From contig JABDIN010000108.1 of the NCBI GenBank assembly GCA_013003715.1, forward strand, positions 156,850-220,849: DNA of 64,000 nt, read 5' to 3'. The position numbers and the translations under genes were made by a program. This DNA comes from Desulfobacteraceae bacterium. GTDB lineage: Bacteria > Desulfobacterota > Desulfobacteria > Desulfobacterales > Desulfosarcinaceae. Each line of letters opens with the position of its first letter. Positions within the stretch are counted from its first letter, which is position 1. Positions 17,404-26,946 of this stretch are shown here, one piece after another. The notes below the pieces were generated by a model. It was not told where the DNA came from. It saw only the letters and a list, made by a program, of their open reading frames with translations, and searched no databases.

Positions 17404-17844
17404 TCAGGTGGCGCCATGGGGGGTTTCGTTTGTCAGAATCCAGAACAGGCCTATCCGTCGAACGGCATCAGCAAAGCTTTCAAACTCAACCGGTTTGACC
17501 ACATATGCGTTCACGCCAAGCTTGTAGCTGTCCAGAATATCCTTTTCCTCCCTCGATGAGGTCAGGACCACCACCGGAATATGACCCAATTCCGGATCAC
17601 CTTTAACGGTCTTCAGCACTTCGAGGCCGTCCATTTTCGGCATTTTCAAATCCAACAACACCACCACCGGGTCACCAGGGTTCCGATCGGAAAAAACTCC
17701 GCGACGATACAAATAATCCAGCGCCGCCGCACCATCCTGCACAACCACCACATGGTTGGCTAAATTTTGCGCATCCAGGGCTGAAAGTGTCAGTTCAATA
17801 TCCCTCGGGTCGTCTTCCGCAAGGAGAATCTCTCTATATTCCAT
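17404..17844 (-). CDS. Single-domain response regulator (Rcp1-like)
   Basis: The 146-residue protein is one receiver domain with no output domain. The acidic pocket is EDD (residues 10-12), the phosphoacceptor aspartate is in VVLLDLKMPKMDG, and the lysine is in VVKPVEF. The Rcp1-type sequence, with the long loop before the phosphorylation strand, is usual for regulators that work with phytochrome-like or hybrid kinases by protein contact. It precedes the hybrid kinase gene on the same strand. Confidence 0.9.
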   Translation of the reverse strand: MEYREILLAEDDPRDIELTLSALDAQNLANHVVVVQDGAAALDYLYRRGVFSDRNPGDPVVVLLDLKMPKMDGLEVLKTVKGDPELGHIPVVVLTSSREEKDILDSYKLGVNAYVVKPVEFESFADAVRRIGLFWILTNETPHGAT

Positions 17845-17911
17845 GGCAAATCCATTCGATTATGTTGCCGGTAACGGAATTTCTCACAACAACGGATGCA
17901 GATTGACAGCA

Positions 17912-18358
17912 TCAGGCAGTGGAAACTGAATCCATCATATCAACCAGTATTTCCCTGAGGGGCGATTTCAACGGCCGCCATTGGGGATGGAGCGCCTTTC
18001 TGCCATGCCATTTCAAGTCCACCACATCGACTTTTTCGGCAATAAGGTGCTGTTTCCGGTTACCATAAAAACTTTCAGGGGAATACTCAACGAACATCAT
18101 TCGGCTGGGATCCAGATCGAATTCTTCTGCAACGCTTGAGGCGATATGGCTGCAACAACTTCTAACTGAGACGGATCTTAAACTGGTTCCGGCTTCGGCG
18201 GGCAGGTCTGATACAACAACAATAATCGGTTTGAGATGGGTTATCTTATGGTCTTCATGGTCAGTCAAGTCAAAAATTCTGAGTCTGCAACTGCCGGCTG
18301 CCAGATTGAAATTGCCGCCCCAGCCTTTCCAGGTGTAAATATCATCATGGATCAACAT
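17912..18358 (-). CDS. Conserved hypothetical protein
   Basis: This 148-residue protein is not assigned to a family I can name. It begins IYTWKGWGGNFNLAAGSCRLRIFDL, continues with LKPIIVVVSDLP and has two adjacent cysteines (SCCSHIA) followed by EEFDLDPSRMMFVEYSPESFYG. Codon use fits its neighbours, and I recall similar proteins from Desulfobacteraceae genomes, but no function. No signal peptide or membrane segment is seen. It stands alone between the receiver protein and the VWA protein. Confidence 0.6.
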   Translation of the reverse strand: MLIHDDIYTWKGWGGNFNLAAGSCRLRIFDLTDHEDHKITHLKPIIVVVSDLPAEAGTSLRSVSVRSCCSHIASSVAEEFDLDPSRMMFVEYSPESFYGNRKQHLIAEKVDVVDLKWHGRKALHPQWRPLKSPLREILVDMMDSVSTA

Positions 18359-18588
18359 GGGTTCACCGAAGTGTATCGCCGGATTCCGGCATCGGCAAAA
18401 CCCAATGGCAGTAAATCCGGGCAGCGGACTGCGCTTGTCCGTGGCGCGGCGTTTCTTAGGTACCCCGGAGAAACACGCCTCATCATTTCTATCTGTAAAA
18501 CCCCTTCATGATCACCTATATTAGCCGGGCTGATCGTTCACCGCAAGCTATTTATTACAATTTGTGCTGTTTTTACAGCTAGTAACGG

Positions 18589-21360
18589 TTATGCCCGGGT
18601 AATCCGGCCATACATCCGCACCAGCCGGTCCGGCAGATCCCGGACATCGTTGATGACATAATGGTGCACGTTACCGTAGAGATCATCGAGCCGTGGGTCC
18701 GCCCCCATGTTGACGGTCAATGCCTTTGTCTGGACGTGACCGGCCCTCATTTCGGATATGGCCCTGCGGGTGTCCTCGATGGCGTAGGTCCGTTTATATC
18801 CCTCGTCGTTGGGGAAACCATCACCAATGATAATCAGCAGCCTCACCCGCGCGGGGACCTTTTGCAATACGCTGCCGGCATGGCGTATGGCCGCTCCCAT
18901 ACGTGTACTTCTCTGTGGTGCCAGGGCCTTTATTCGATCCTTCACCCCGTCGTTCAAAGATTCCTGAAAATCTTTTATTCGATAATAATCCACCCCCGAC
19001 CGTCCACTGCCGGAAAATCCGGCCACGGCAAACGCATCGCCCACGACATCCAGTGCCTCACAGAACAAAACGATGGCTTCTTTTTGCACATCCATAACAG
19101 TGGTCACGGAGGTCCGCGTACCCGGCACGGCATTGGCGGTGGATCGTGAGAGATCCACCAGGAGCAGCACGGCAAGGTCACGCGTTTGCTTAAGGCGTTT
19201 GACGTATATCCGCTCCGACGGTGTTCGTCCGCTTTTTCGATCGACAGCGAAATCCAGAAGGGCGCGGTAATCAAACTCATCCCCCTCCATCCAGCGCCGC
19301 AGGATCACGAGTTTCTCGGGTCTGAGCATTTCAAACGCATGACGGATATGGCCGGTCAATTCAGGATACCGACGGAGTGTCCGGCCATAAAAATCATTGG
19401 ATGAGCTGGTGATCCGCCGATCGCGCACTCTGACATGATCGAGAAGATAATCCGCCATCCGGTAGTCCCATTCGGCATAATGAAAAACGGATCCGGCGGC
19501 AGCACCCGGCGCGGAGGCCCCCGCCGCTGTTGTGGACGTCAGCGTTGAAATCTGCACCATGGCGGGGTCGAGCTGAACCGCCGGCGCCACTTTTTCCGGC
19601 ATAGCCCCACGGCGTTCGGCCAATTCCCGGACATCTTCAGCGGTGAGGCTCTCGTTGCGCCGGTACAGGTGCTCTTTCAGATCAGATTGAAATACACGGA
19701 TACCGTGTCGGTTTAAAATGGACCGAATCCGGCCGGCCAACCGTTCAATGCCGCCAAGGGTTCGGGCATATAGTTCCGGGCGCAACCTTAGCCCGAAAGG
19801 GGTTTCCATAGATGTGTATACGGCGGCGAATGCGGATGCCGGGTCACATTCTTTGAACAATTCCGCAACTTCGGAGTAGAACCGCCACACCAGGCCCCCG
19901 CAGTCATTTATGGTGCTGTCGATGCTGATCGTCTCCGCAAACCGGAGCGCAACACGATCAATAACGGCAATGGTCGCGGGTGTCAGATGACCGTCATGCA
20001 CCACCGGCATGCCCAGGGCGATTTCCTTGTACAACCGGAACAGCGGATGCCGGTCCGCGCCATTGGCGGACAGCGACCGGCATTCATCCCCAAGGTATGC
20101 ATACCCCTTTTCAGCCAATCCGGGATAATTGCTCACGAATTGCCGCCGGATGCGCCCATGCTCGAATATGTTCAACAGATCCGCGGCCAGCAGGGGCAGG
20201 GGGAATAACCGGTAAAATCCATCGATGTCCGTTGCGGCTTCCGGCTCATCGGCCGGTCGCTGCGGCACATGTCCGGCATCCGGCCGGATCGCTATGAGCT
20301 TTTCCATATCAAAACCAAAGGAGCCGAATTCGTAAAATCCAGATTCTATTTTGGCCAGTAATTTGTAAAGAAATTTATTTTTTGCCGGATTGTCATAGCG
20401 GCTGATTTCGTCCGGGAGATAGATGAACGCTCCATCCGAGCACACCCAGGGCGGTGACGCTGCAGCGGTGTCCAGACCGCGCCCCAGGGTGGATATGGGT
20501 TTAACACCAATGGCCATCCCGGTCCGGGCCTTCACGTAATCGTCCAACTGGGACCGGACTTGATCCAGCGCCACCGTTACCTGCAATTGAGAGAACCAAT
20601 CCTGCCCCAATTGGGATTCCAGGGATAAAAAAGCCGCGCCTGATTTGGGATGGACGCAGTATTTTTCGAGGCCGTAGTCGATGAAACGGCCCAATGCATC
20701 CTCCGCCAACAATGCCAGTCCGGCGGCCATACCGTTCAGAAACGGTTCAATCAATCGCTCGTCGGCCGTCACTGTCCTGATCAAGACGCGGGTTTGCCAG
20801 ACCCGGTGCCGGGCGGAAAAGCCGGCTACCGCGTTGGGAAGCGATCGGGCCAGCCGTGAACATCGGTTATAGGACAGGTCCCGGCTGAAAGTGATGGACA
20901 GCAGTTCCAGAAACGCTTTCGCCGCCGCCACTTCGTTATCGTGCAGCAGCCGTGTCAACCGCTCCAGGGGTGTCTTCATCGCGTACACGCCCTTTGCATG
21001 CAGGATATCCACGACGTCCTTAAAGCGAGTTGCCAATGCCGGGTCATCCGCCAGCAGTACCGGCGGCAGGTGAGAGGCCATCAGAATTCCGTAAGTGGCA
21101 CCGATACGACCGGCATGTTCGATGGTTTCAGCATATGCCGCCATCCGTGGATTTCCGGTTCTGCCGGCGAGTCCGATCATTCCGTCAGCCACCAGAAATC
21201 CGAAATCCGTATTGATTGTCAGGGCATCGATGACCGTGTCGGCGAGAAGTGCGGCGGCGGCCGGACCAAGATCCAGGCCCAACCGGTTCAGCTTGTCCAC
21301 CACATGGCCGGCGACTTTCGGATCTGCGATTCGCAGTTTTTCAAGGGGGGAAGCCGGCAT
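18589..21360 (-). CDS. NorD/CbbO-like von Willebrand factor A protein
   Basis: The 923-residue protein has a long helical N-terminal part and a C-terminal VWA domain from about residue 720. The VWA metal site is present as DLSRS in LLLVDLSRSTANAV, with the downstream IIGDGFPNDEGY strand. NorD and CbbO proteins work with a NorQ/CbbQ AAA+ ATPase to insert metal or remodel a client, such as nitric oxide reductase or Rubisco. The AAA+ partner is encoded just upstream on the same strand, 85 bp away. No known client is in the window, and the length exceeds usual NorD (about 600-640) through the extended N-terminal region. Confidence 0.85.
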   Translation of the reverse strand: MPASPLEKLRIADPKVAGHVVDKLNRLGLDLGPAAAALLADTVIDALTINTDFGFLVADGMIGLAGRTGNPRMAAYAETIEHAGRIGATYGILMASHLPPVLLADDPALATRFKDVVDILHAKGVYAMKTPLERLTRLLHDNEVAAAKAFLELLSITFSRDLSYNRCSRLARSLPNAVAGFSARHRVWQTRVLIRTVTADERLIEPFLNGMAAGLALLAEDALGRFIDYGLEKYCVHPKSGAAFLSLESQLGQDWFSQLQVTVALDQVRSQLDDYVKARTGMAIGVKPISTLGRGLDTAAASPPWVCSDGAFIYLPDEISRYDNPAKNKFLYKLLAKIESGFYEFGSFGFDMEKLIAIRPDAGHVPQRPADEPEAATDIDGFYRLFPLPLLAADLLNIFEHGRIRRQFVSNYPGLAEKGYAYLGDECRSLSANGADRHPLFRLYKEIALGMPVVHDGHLTPATIAVIDRVALRFAETISIDSTINDCGGLVWRFYSEVAELFKECDPASAFAAVYTSMETPFGLRLRPELYARTLGGIERLAGRIRSILNRHGIRVFQSDLKEHLYRRNESLTAEDVRELAERRGAMPEKVAPAVQLDPAMVQISTLTSTTAAGASAPGAAAGSVFHYAEWDYRMADYLLDHVRVRDRRITSSSNDFYGRTLRRYPELTGHIRHAFEMLRPEKLVILRRWMEGDEFDYRALLDFAVDRKSGRTPSERIYVKRLKQTRDLAVLLLVDLSRSTANAVPGTRTSVTTVMDVQKEAIVLFCEALDVVGDAFAVAGFSGSGRSGVDYYRIKDFQESLNDGVKDRIKALAPQRSTRMGAAIRHAGSVLQKVPARVRLLIIIGDGFPNDEGYKRTYAIEDTRRAISEMRAGHVQTKALTVNMGADPRLDDLYGNVHHYVINDVRDLPDRLVRMYGRITRA

Positions 21361-21445
21361 GATCAGGGCCTTTGCATGATGAACATAGGGTTCGCTCCTA
21401 TAATTATTTGAATTACTTATACATAACTATAGATGTCAACCTAGT

Positions 21446-22261
21446 TCAGAACATATCATCCACCAGGTCATTCATGGTTTCCTGAAGTTTCACATCGTCG
21501 GTGAGCGGGGAACAGATCGCATAACGGCAGGCACTGGCCGGCGCAATACCATCTTTGATCAAATGTGCGGCATATATCAACAGGCGGGTACCGGCACCCT
21601 CGGCGAGTCCATGTGCCTTGATACGCCGTATTTTTGCGGCCAGCGTCACCAGTCTTTCGGCGGTCGCCTGGTCAATGCCGCTCTCCCCGGCGACCACCTC
21701 ACTCTCTTTTTCCGGCGCCGGATAATCGAATTCCAGGGACACAAATCGTTGGCGGGTACTCTGTTTTAGATCCTTTAAAACGGATTGATAGCCGGGATTG
21801 TAGGAAACAACCAACATGAAATTCGGGTGAGCGTGCAGGGATTCGCCCAATTTATCGATATGGAGAACACGACGGTTGTCGGTGAGCGGATGGATGACGA
21901 CCGTCGTATCCTTACGGGCTTCGACGATTTCATCCAGATAGCAGATGGCGCCGGTGCGAACCGCCGTGGTCAGAGGACCATCCGTCCATACAGTCTGATC
22001 GTTCCGGAGCAGAAAACGGCCGATCAGATCGGAAGCAAACAGGTCCTCATGACAGGCCACAGTGATCAGAGGCCGTTGCAACCGGAAGGCCATGTGTTCC
22101 ACAAACCGGGTTTTCCCGCATCCTGTGGGCCCTTTGATCATCACCGGCAGCCGCGCCTGGCTCGCCGCTTCAAACAAACGAACCTCCTCTGCAATCTCAA
22201 CGTAAAACGGTTCCGGCACCAAAGGACCGGCGTCTGTTTCCTGACGATGTTGAAGGGACAT
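21446..22261 (-). CDS. NorQ/CbbQ-type AAA+ ATPase (MoxR family)
   Basis: Walker A is GPTGCGKT near residue 46, Walker B is [10 protein letters not shown], and the sensor/arginine region follows ([15 protein letters not shown]). The C-terminal CbbQ_C region is present. The 271-residue product starts at ATG 22261 with GGGAGGAAACGG upstream; an in-frame extension to 22315 overlaps a dispersed repeat and is unlikely. Together with the VWA protein downstream it forms a chaperone-like activating pair. The target enzyme is not encoded here. Confidence 0.9.
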   Translation of the reverse strand: MSLQHRQETDAGPLVPEPFYVEIAEEVRLFEAASQARLPVMIKGPTGCGKTRFVEHMAFRLQRPLITVACHEDLFASDLIGRFLLRNDQTVWTDGPLTTAVRTGAICYLDEIVEARKDTTVVIHPLTDNRRVLHIDKLGESLHAHPNFMLVVSYNPGYQSVLKDLKQSTRQRFVSLEFDYPAPEKESEVVAGESGIDQATAERLVTLAAKIRRIKAHGLAEGAGTRLLIYAAHLIKDGIAPASACRYAICSPLTDDVKLQETMNDLVDDMF

Positions 22262-22297
22262 TATCCGTTTCCTCCCATTTTTTCCCAGACCCGGTTT

Positions 22298-22330
22298 CCG
22301 ATGAAAACAGGTCACGTAATGTCAAATATA
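22298..22330 (+). repeat. Dispersed repeat, copy 2
   Basis: CCGATGAAAACAGG followed by TAATGTCAAAT also occurs at 32110-32134. Here four extra bases (TCAC or equivalent) separate the two blocks. It lies between the divergent norQ-like and traB-like genes. Confidence 0.5.
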
Positions 22331-22456
22331 GATGCGGTCACCCTGACGACGCGAAAGCCATTTGTTGACATCCCCAACAAAACCGTTATATTGGCCAATG
22401 CCGCAGACAACCTGAGCCACGCGCAAATACTAAGGAAGAGAAAAGGTATATAATCG

Positions 22457-23626
22457 ATGGTTTCGAAATACAACCATGATATGGTTCACCCCATGACCTT
22501 CGGCAGCAAATCAATTCTGCTGTTGGGAACCGCCCATGTGTCCAAGGAAAGCGTGGAACTGGTCCGGAATATCATTGAAAGTGAATCACCCGATACGGTA
22601 TGTGTGGAATTATGCCCGTCCCGGTATCATGCCATCCGGCAGAAGGATGCCTGGCAAAACACTAATATCATCACTGTCATAAAGGAGAAAAGAGCGCTGC
22701 TCCTCTTGTCCAACCTGATTCTTGCCTCATTCCAGAAAAAAATCGCTAAAAAATTCGACGTCACCCCCGGTCAGGAAATGCTTCAGGCCATTGAATCTGC
22801 CGAAATGATCGACGCCCGGGTGCATCTGGCGGACCGGGACATCCGCACCACCTTGTCACGGGCATGGGGTATTATGGGGATATGGGAAAAAATAAAGCTC
22901 ATCTTCCAGTTGGTTCTATCCCTGGGGGATGCCACTGACATCGATGAGGCGGATGTGGAAAAGATGAAAGAGCAGGACATGCTGGACTCGGTATTGGCGG
23001 AAGTCGGCAAAAGCCATCCGGCGATCCGCAACGCGCTCATCGATGAACGGGACAAATACCTGGCTGAAAAAATCAGGACCGCGCCCGGGGACACGATTGT
23101 CGCCGCGGTGGGCGCCGGCCATGTGCCCGGCATCAAACGCTATTGGAACGATGAGATCGACATATCCGAACTGGACCAGAGGCCGCGAAAGAAAAAAAGC
23201 GGCCTGTTTTTCAAATGGTTTATACCCTTGTTCATCGGTGCCCTGATTGTTACCGGATTTTTCTACGGCGGGGCTAAAGCCGGAAAAGACATGCTGACCT
23301 GGTGGGTGCTCGCCAATGGTATACTGGCAGGATTGGGCGCATTGATTGCACTGGCGCATCCGCTGACCATAGTGTCTTCGATTGTCGCCGCGCCCCTGAC
23401 ATCCCTGAATCCGATGATCGCTGCAGGATGGGTTTCCGGTTTGGTGGAAGCGTTTTCGCGTAAACCACGCGTCCGGGACTTCGAAAGCCTGTCGGAAGAC
23501 ATCCTGTCCGTCAGGGGTTTCTGGAGAAACAAGGTGACACGAATTCTGCTGGTGGTGGTGTTTACCAACCTGGGCAGCGTCATCGGCACCTTCGTGGCCA
23601 TTCCCCTGATGATGAAAGTGCTGTAA
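22457..23626 (+). CDS. TraB/PrgY-family membrane protein
   Basis: The N-terminal 240 residues carry the TraB signature GTAHVSKES and ELCPSRY, a fold related to the TIKI/GumN peptidase-like group. The C-terminal 150 residues hold four likely membrane segments, starting with FKWFIPLFIGALIVTGFFYGG. In Enterococcus TraB and PrgY limit pheromone signalling, but in most bacteria, including anaerobes, the role is unknown. The 389-residue length is typical. The ATG at 22457 has AAAAGG upstream at a slightly long distance. Confidence 0.85.
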   Translation: MVSKYNHDMVHPMTFGSKSILLLGTAHVSKESVELVRNIIESESPDTVCVELCPSRYHAIRQKDAWQNTNIITVIKEKRALLLLSNLILASFQKKIAKKFDVTPGQEMLQAIESAEMIDARVHLADRDIRTTLSRAWGIMGIWEKIKLIFQLVLSLGDATDIDEADVEKMKEQDMLDSVLAEVGKSHPAIRNALIDERDKYLAEKIRTAPGDTIVAAVGAGHVPGIKRYWNDEIDISELDQRPRKKKSGLFFKWFIPLFIGALIVTGFFYGGAKAGKDMLTWWVLANGILAGLGALIALAHPLTIVSSIVAAPLTSLNPMIAAGWVSGLVEAFSRKPRVRDFESLSEDILSVRGFWRNKVTRILLVVVFTNLGSVIGTFVAIPLMMKVL

Positions 23627-23687
23627 ACCGCTTCACCCCATACCCTTTTCCACTCACCGGCCGGGGAATGCAACGGGCCGGCATCGT

Positions 23688-24488
23688 CTATCCGGGTTGT
23701 GCGATCTTCACCACGGACCGTTGTTTAACGTGTCCGTTCCGTTGTGCGTAAGTCATTTTGATGATTCTGATTCGTCCTTCGGCAAACCATCGTATACACT
23801 TGGGGTAGAGTTCCCACTCCAACGCCAGCCCCTTCTGTTTCACCGCATCAAGGCCATCGGTTTCCAGGATGGGGAAGGCGGCCTGCCCGATGATAGGTCC
23901 CGAGTCCTCGCCATAGTCGACAAAATGCACCGTACACCCCCCGACCTTGCAGCCGTAACGATAGGTATCACCGTAACCGTCAATGCCGGGAAACGCCGGC
24001 AGCAGGGCCGGATGGATGTTCATGATAGGCGGATTACCCTTTGCACCGGTGAATTTATCGATAAAAAAGGGGGTCAGGTTCCGCATGAACCCTGCCAGAA
24101 CCAGCAGATCCACACCATAGGGGGCCATGGCGGCAAGTAACTGGTCCTCGGCAACCGCCCGTGTTTTCAAAAATTTTTCCACCTTGGCATTGTCAGTGCC
24201 CTTATGGAACAGCCGCTGTTTGGATTTGATCTCCACGAAGCTGAAATCATCGGGCGGGATGAATGAATCCGGCGTCCGGGTATAACGGCGAACGATGGCG
24301 TTGTAGTCGACGGCCAGCGTCGGTATCCCATGGGCCGTCGCTTTTCCAAGCCCGGCCGCACCGGGATTATCCGTTCCCACAAAGCTGACCGCACCCGGAA
24401 TGCCGCCGTTCCCACAGGCGTCGATGATGGCCTGAAGGTTGGTTCCGCCGCCGGATATCAACACACCGATTTTAACTTTTGTTTTCAT
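23688..24488 (-). CDS. purN: Phosphoribosylglycinamide formyltransferase, with an insertion
   Basis: PurN transfers a formyl group from 10-formyl-THF to GAR in purine synthesis. Catalytic residues are visible: N157 and H159 in MNIHPALLPAFPG and D195 in GEDSGPII. The glycine loop SGGGTNLQAI is at residues 12-21. The protein is 266 residues against about 200-215 in most PurN, because roughly 50 residues are inserted between the first half and the conserved LLVLAGFMR strand (about 62-112). The ATG at 24488 is chosen since it directly precedes the family start; the 78 bases upstream in frame are extension. It is divergent from the decayed EAL-HDOD gene. Confidence 0.93.
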   Translation of the reverse strand: MKTKVKIGVLISGGGTNLQAIIDACGNGGIPGAVSFVGTDNPGAAGLGKATAHGIPTLAVDYNAIVRRYTRTPDSFIPPDDFSFVEIKSKQRLFHKGTDNAKVEKFLKTRAVAEDQLLAAMAPYGVDLLVLAGFMRNLTPFFIDKFTGAKGNPPIMNIHPALLPAFPGIDGYGDTYRYGCKVGGCTVHFVDYGEDSGPIIGQAAFPILETDGLDAVKQKGLALEWELYPKCIRWFAEGRIRIIKMTYAQRNGHVKQRSVVKIAQPG

Positions 24489-24541
24489 TTCTCGAGCCCT
24501 GACCTGTTCTAAAACCCCTGTATTACCGGGATATTGAAGCT

Positions 24542-25151
24542 TTGTCCGAAAATACAACCCAGCCAACGGATACCAAATTTGGACATGAATGGCAACGGGG
24601 GCTAATAATTATTGTTGATCGTATCCATCACAAGCTATTCGGAACAGAGGCTCTCCATCTGTTGCCCAAAGAAAAAATTGTGGTTGAAGTCCTGGAAGAT
24701 GTGGCGCCCACGGCCAACATCATCACCGCCTGCAAAGAATTGCGTGAAAACGGCTACATACTTGCCCTGGACGACTTTGAATATAAACCAGGCCTGGAAC
24801 AGCTGATATCGTTGGCCAACATTATCAAATTCGATTTTCTGCTGACACCCCCGGATCACATCCGTGGCTACCCGGAGGAGCTGAGTGGCAACAACCGGCT
24901 GTTACTGGCGGAAAAAGTAGATACCCATGGCAGATATCATGCAAGAGTTACCCCTTTCCGCACAGATTCACAAGGCCCTGCTTGACAATACAGGGGATCA
25001 TTACAATTATCTGGCCCTCGCTGTCCGTTATGAATCCGCCCACTGGCCGGGTGTGGCCTCACTTGCCGGTATCCTGGAGATAGAAGAGGCCGCCCTGCCC
25101 GCCTTATATGCGACGGCCTGCCAATGGAGTGACAAAATCTCCACAGGGTAA
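24542..25151 (+). pseudogene. Decayed EAL-HDOD signalling protein gene
   Basis: Reading from 24542 (TTG) gives a fragment of an EAL-like domain, LLPKEKIVVEVLEDV through LALDDFEY to LLAEKVDTH. At about 24925 homology jumps to another frame (24927-25151), which reads MQELPLSAQIHKALL and ends YATACQWSDKI. That is the C-terminal end of an HDOD domain in proteins of this type. Compared with intact EAL-HDOD proteins (about 400 residues), the first 90 or so residues and roughly 200 in the middle are missing. I interpret this as deletion plus frameshift, leaving a non-functional remnant. Confidence 0.75.
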
Positions 25152-25171
25152 GCGTATTTGTCTTTTGATAT

Positions 25172-25200
25172 TTGACATTAAGTCACGCTGCCATTATGTT
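25172..25200 (+). promoter_or_regulatory. Likely sigma-70 promoter of trxA
   Basis: TTGACA (25172-25177) and TATGTT (25195-25200) are separated by 17 bases. Transcription would begin near 25207 and leave a leader of about 95 bases before the trxA ATG. Confidence 0.6.
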
Positions 25201-25302
25201 GTAGGCGTTTATGAAGAAGCCGCAAACCTGTTCAATACAATAAATCAAGTGTATAAGCGCCCCACCTACGGCAAAGGGGCTTTTCCAAGAAAGGACGTTG
25301 TA

Positions 25303-25629
25303 ATGGCCGAAGGAATTATTGAAATAAGCGACAGCAATTTCGACGCTGAAATCATGGCGTCGGATAAACCCGCAGTAGTTGATTTTTGGGCACCGTGGTG
25401 CGGTCCGTGTAAGGCCATTGGACCGGTCATTGAGGAGCTGGCAACCAGTTTCGGCGATAAAATCAAGTTCACCAAATGCAATGTGGATGATAACCCGGTA
25501 ACACCAGGCAAATTCGGTATCAAAGCCATCCCCACATTGATATTCTTCAAGGACGGCAAGGTCGTTGAACAAATTACGGGAATGGTTGCTAAACCAAAAC
25601 TGGAAGAGGCAATCAACAACGTTCTGTAA
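25303..25629 (+). CDS. trxA: Thioredoxin
   Basis: The 108-residue protein has the redox motif WAPWCGPCK near residue 32 and the cis-proline region KAIPTLIFFKDGK. It is the normal length of Trx1. The ATG at 25303 has AAGGA seven bases upstream; the frame upstream to 25108 covers the promoter and is not part of the gene. It would reduce disulfides in cytoplasmic proteins, with a thioredoxin reductase as donor; the flavoprotein at 8173 is one candidate in the window. It stands alone with its own promoter and a hairpin behind it. Confidence 0.96.
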   Translation: MAEGIIEISDSNFDAEIMASDKPAVVDFWAPWCGPCKAIGPVIEELATSFGDKIKFTKCNVDDNPVTPGKFGIKAIPTLIFFKDGKVVEQITGMVAKPKLEEAINNVL

Positions 25630-25665
25630 TGCATAATTCCCAATTGACCGATCGCTGATTTGATT

Positions 25666-25711
25666 ATACAAAGCGGTGGTGAAGCAGCACCTGTTCATCA
25701 CCGCTTTGTAT
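25666..25711 (+). terminator. Hairpin behind trxA
   Basis: An 18-bp stem (25666-25683 with 25694-25711; ATACAAAGCGGTGGTGAA against its complement with one G-U pair) encloses ten bases. No U-run follows, so it may be a transcript stabiliser or an imperfect terminator. Confidence 0.6.
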
Positions 25712-25774
25712 CGTGTGCCCTGTCGTACCATTGTCGGGGTGCCGTCATCGTGAACCGCTAAACCGGGAAAGTCT

Positions 25775-26458
25775 ATGAATCGGAAATTACGCCAGGTGGC
25801 CTGGATCATCGTGGTCTTGATGTCCCTCAATGCCTGTGCCTGGTTTCAATCCCAGGAAGAAAAACCCGCCGACCAACTCATCCGTGACGGCATGGACAAC
25901 TACAACGACGGAAAGTACACCCAGGCCATCGAGGATTTCGAGAAACTGAGGGACTGGTACCCATTCAGCAAATACGCGATCCTGGCTGAGCTTAAAGTGG
26001 CGGATGCCTATTACAATCTTAAAAAATATGAGGACGCGGTATTTGCATATGATCAGTTTGAAAAACTGCACCCGCGCAACGACGCCATTCCCTATGTGCT
26101 CTATCGCATCGGCAGGTGTTACTTCAATCAGATCGACACGGTGGATCGTGATCAAACCGCAGCGTGGAAAGCACTGGATGGATTTGATCGCCTTACGACC
26201 CTTTTTCCCGATTCGTCATACGCCCGCCTGGCTGAGGGCCACATGGTGGATTGTTATAAAAGTCTTGCGGGGCATGATTATTATGTGGGCGTCTATTATT
26301 ATCGCTCCCGTCATTACAAAGCGGCCCTTGAACGGTTCAAGTCGATCATCATCAATTATCCGGATGTGGGCATACACAAAGACGCCATGAACTATATCGC
26401 CAACTGCGAAGCCCTGATCAGCCAAATGGAAGCCGGAGAGGACACTGATCGGAATTGA
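25775..26458 (+). CDS. bamD: Outer membrane protein assembly factor BamD, lipoprotein
   Basis: A lipoprotein signal peptide ends at LNAC (C21), so the mature protein is lipid-anchored. The rest consists of tetratricopeptide-like repeats, with DQLIRDGMDNYNDGKYTQAIEDFEKL as the first and YYVGVYYYRSRHYKAALERFKSIIINYPD near the end, the signature region of BamD. BamD is the essential accessory lipoprotein of the BAM complex that inserts beta-barrels into the outer membrane. The length of 227 fits. It implies a Gram-negative envelope. The gene is followed by a 248-bp gap before rpmB. Confidence 0.93.
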   Translation: MNRKLRQVAWIIVVLMSLNACAWFQSQEEKPADQLIRDGMDNYNDGKYTQAIEDFEKLRDWYPFSKYAILAELKVADAYYNLKKYEDAVFAYDQFEKLHPRNDAIPYVLYRIGRCYFNQIDTVDRDQTAAWKALDGFDRLTTLFPDSSYARLAEGHMVDCYKSLAGHDYYVGVYYYRSRHYKAALERFKSIIINYPDVGIHKDAMNYIANCEALISQMEAGEDTDRN

Positions 26459-26465
26459 ACCAGAG

Positions 26466-26498
26466 TGATCCCAAGTGGAATTTGGCATGACATCGGAC
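26466..26498 (+). repeat. Short dispersed repeat B, copy 1
   Basis: TGATC-C-CAA-GTGGAATTTGGCATGACATCGGA here matches 29200-29232 with only a few differences (one-base gap, G for A). Both copies lie in intergenic DNA. Confidence 0.5.
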
Positions 26499-26706
26499 TT
26501 TTTAAAATAGTCGTATGCGTTGGTCCTGGGAATTGAAATAAAACCCTTTACAAATCTCTTGGATTCGGATATTTATATCGATTTTCAGGATCCTGATCCG
26601 CTGGATACATTCAGTACAAACCAGTCCGGCCGTAAAATTCACGGCGGGCAAGTGTGGTCCGTAAACCAAGGACGCATTCAAATAATGATAAGGTGGGGTA
26701 ATTCCG

Positions 26707-26898
26707 ATGTCGAAACAATGTGAAATCTGCGGCAAAAAACCAATGGTCGGCAACAATGTGAGTCACGCTCACAATATCAATAAAAGACGTTTCAATCCCA
26801 ACCTGCAAAATGTGCGTGCCAAACAGGGCAATCAGGTCAAACGCATGGTGGTGTGCACGAATTGCATCAAATCCGGAAAAATCGTCAAGGCAGCATAG
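26707..26898 (+). CDS. rpmB: 50S ribosomal protein L28
   Basis: The 63-residue protein matches L28: it begins [20 protein letters not shown] and ends with [13 protein letters not shown]. The two CxxC pairs make it the zinc-binding form. Codon use is strong, as expected. AAGGTGGGGTAATTCCG lies upstream as ribosome binding site. Confidence 0.97.
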   Translation: MSKQCEICGKKPMVGNNVSHAHNINKRRFNPNLQNVRAKQGNQVKRMVVCTNCIKSGKIVKAA

Positions 26899-26946
26899 TT
26901 CAACAGGCGTTTCGGACACATGGTACGGCGGTTCACCGGGCCTTCG

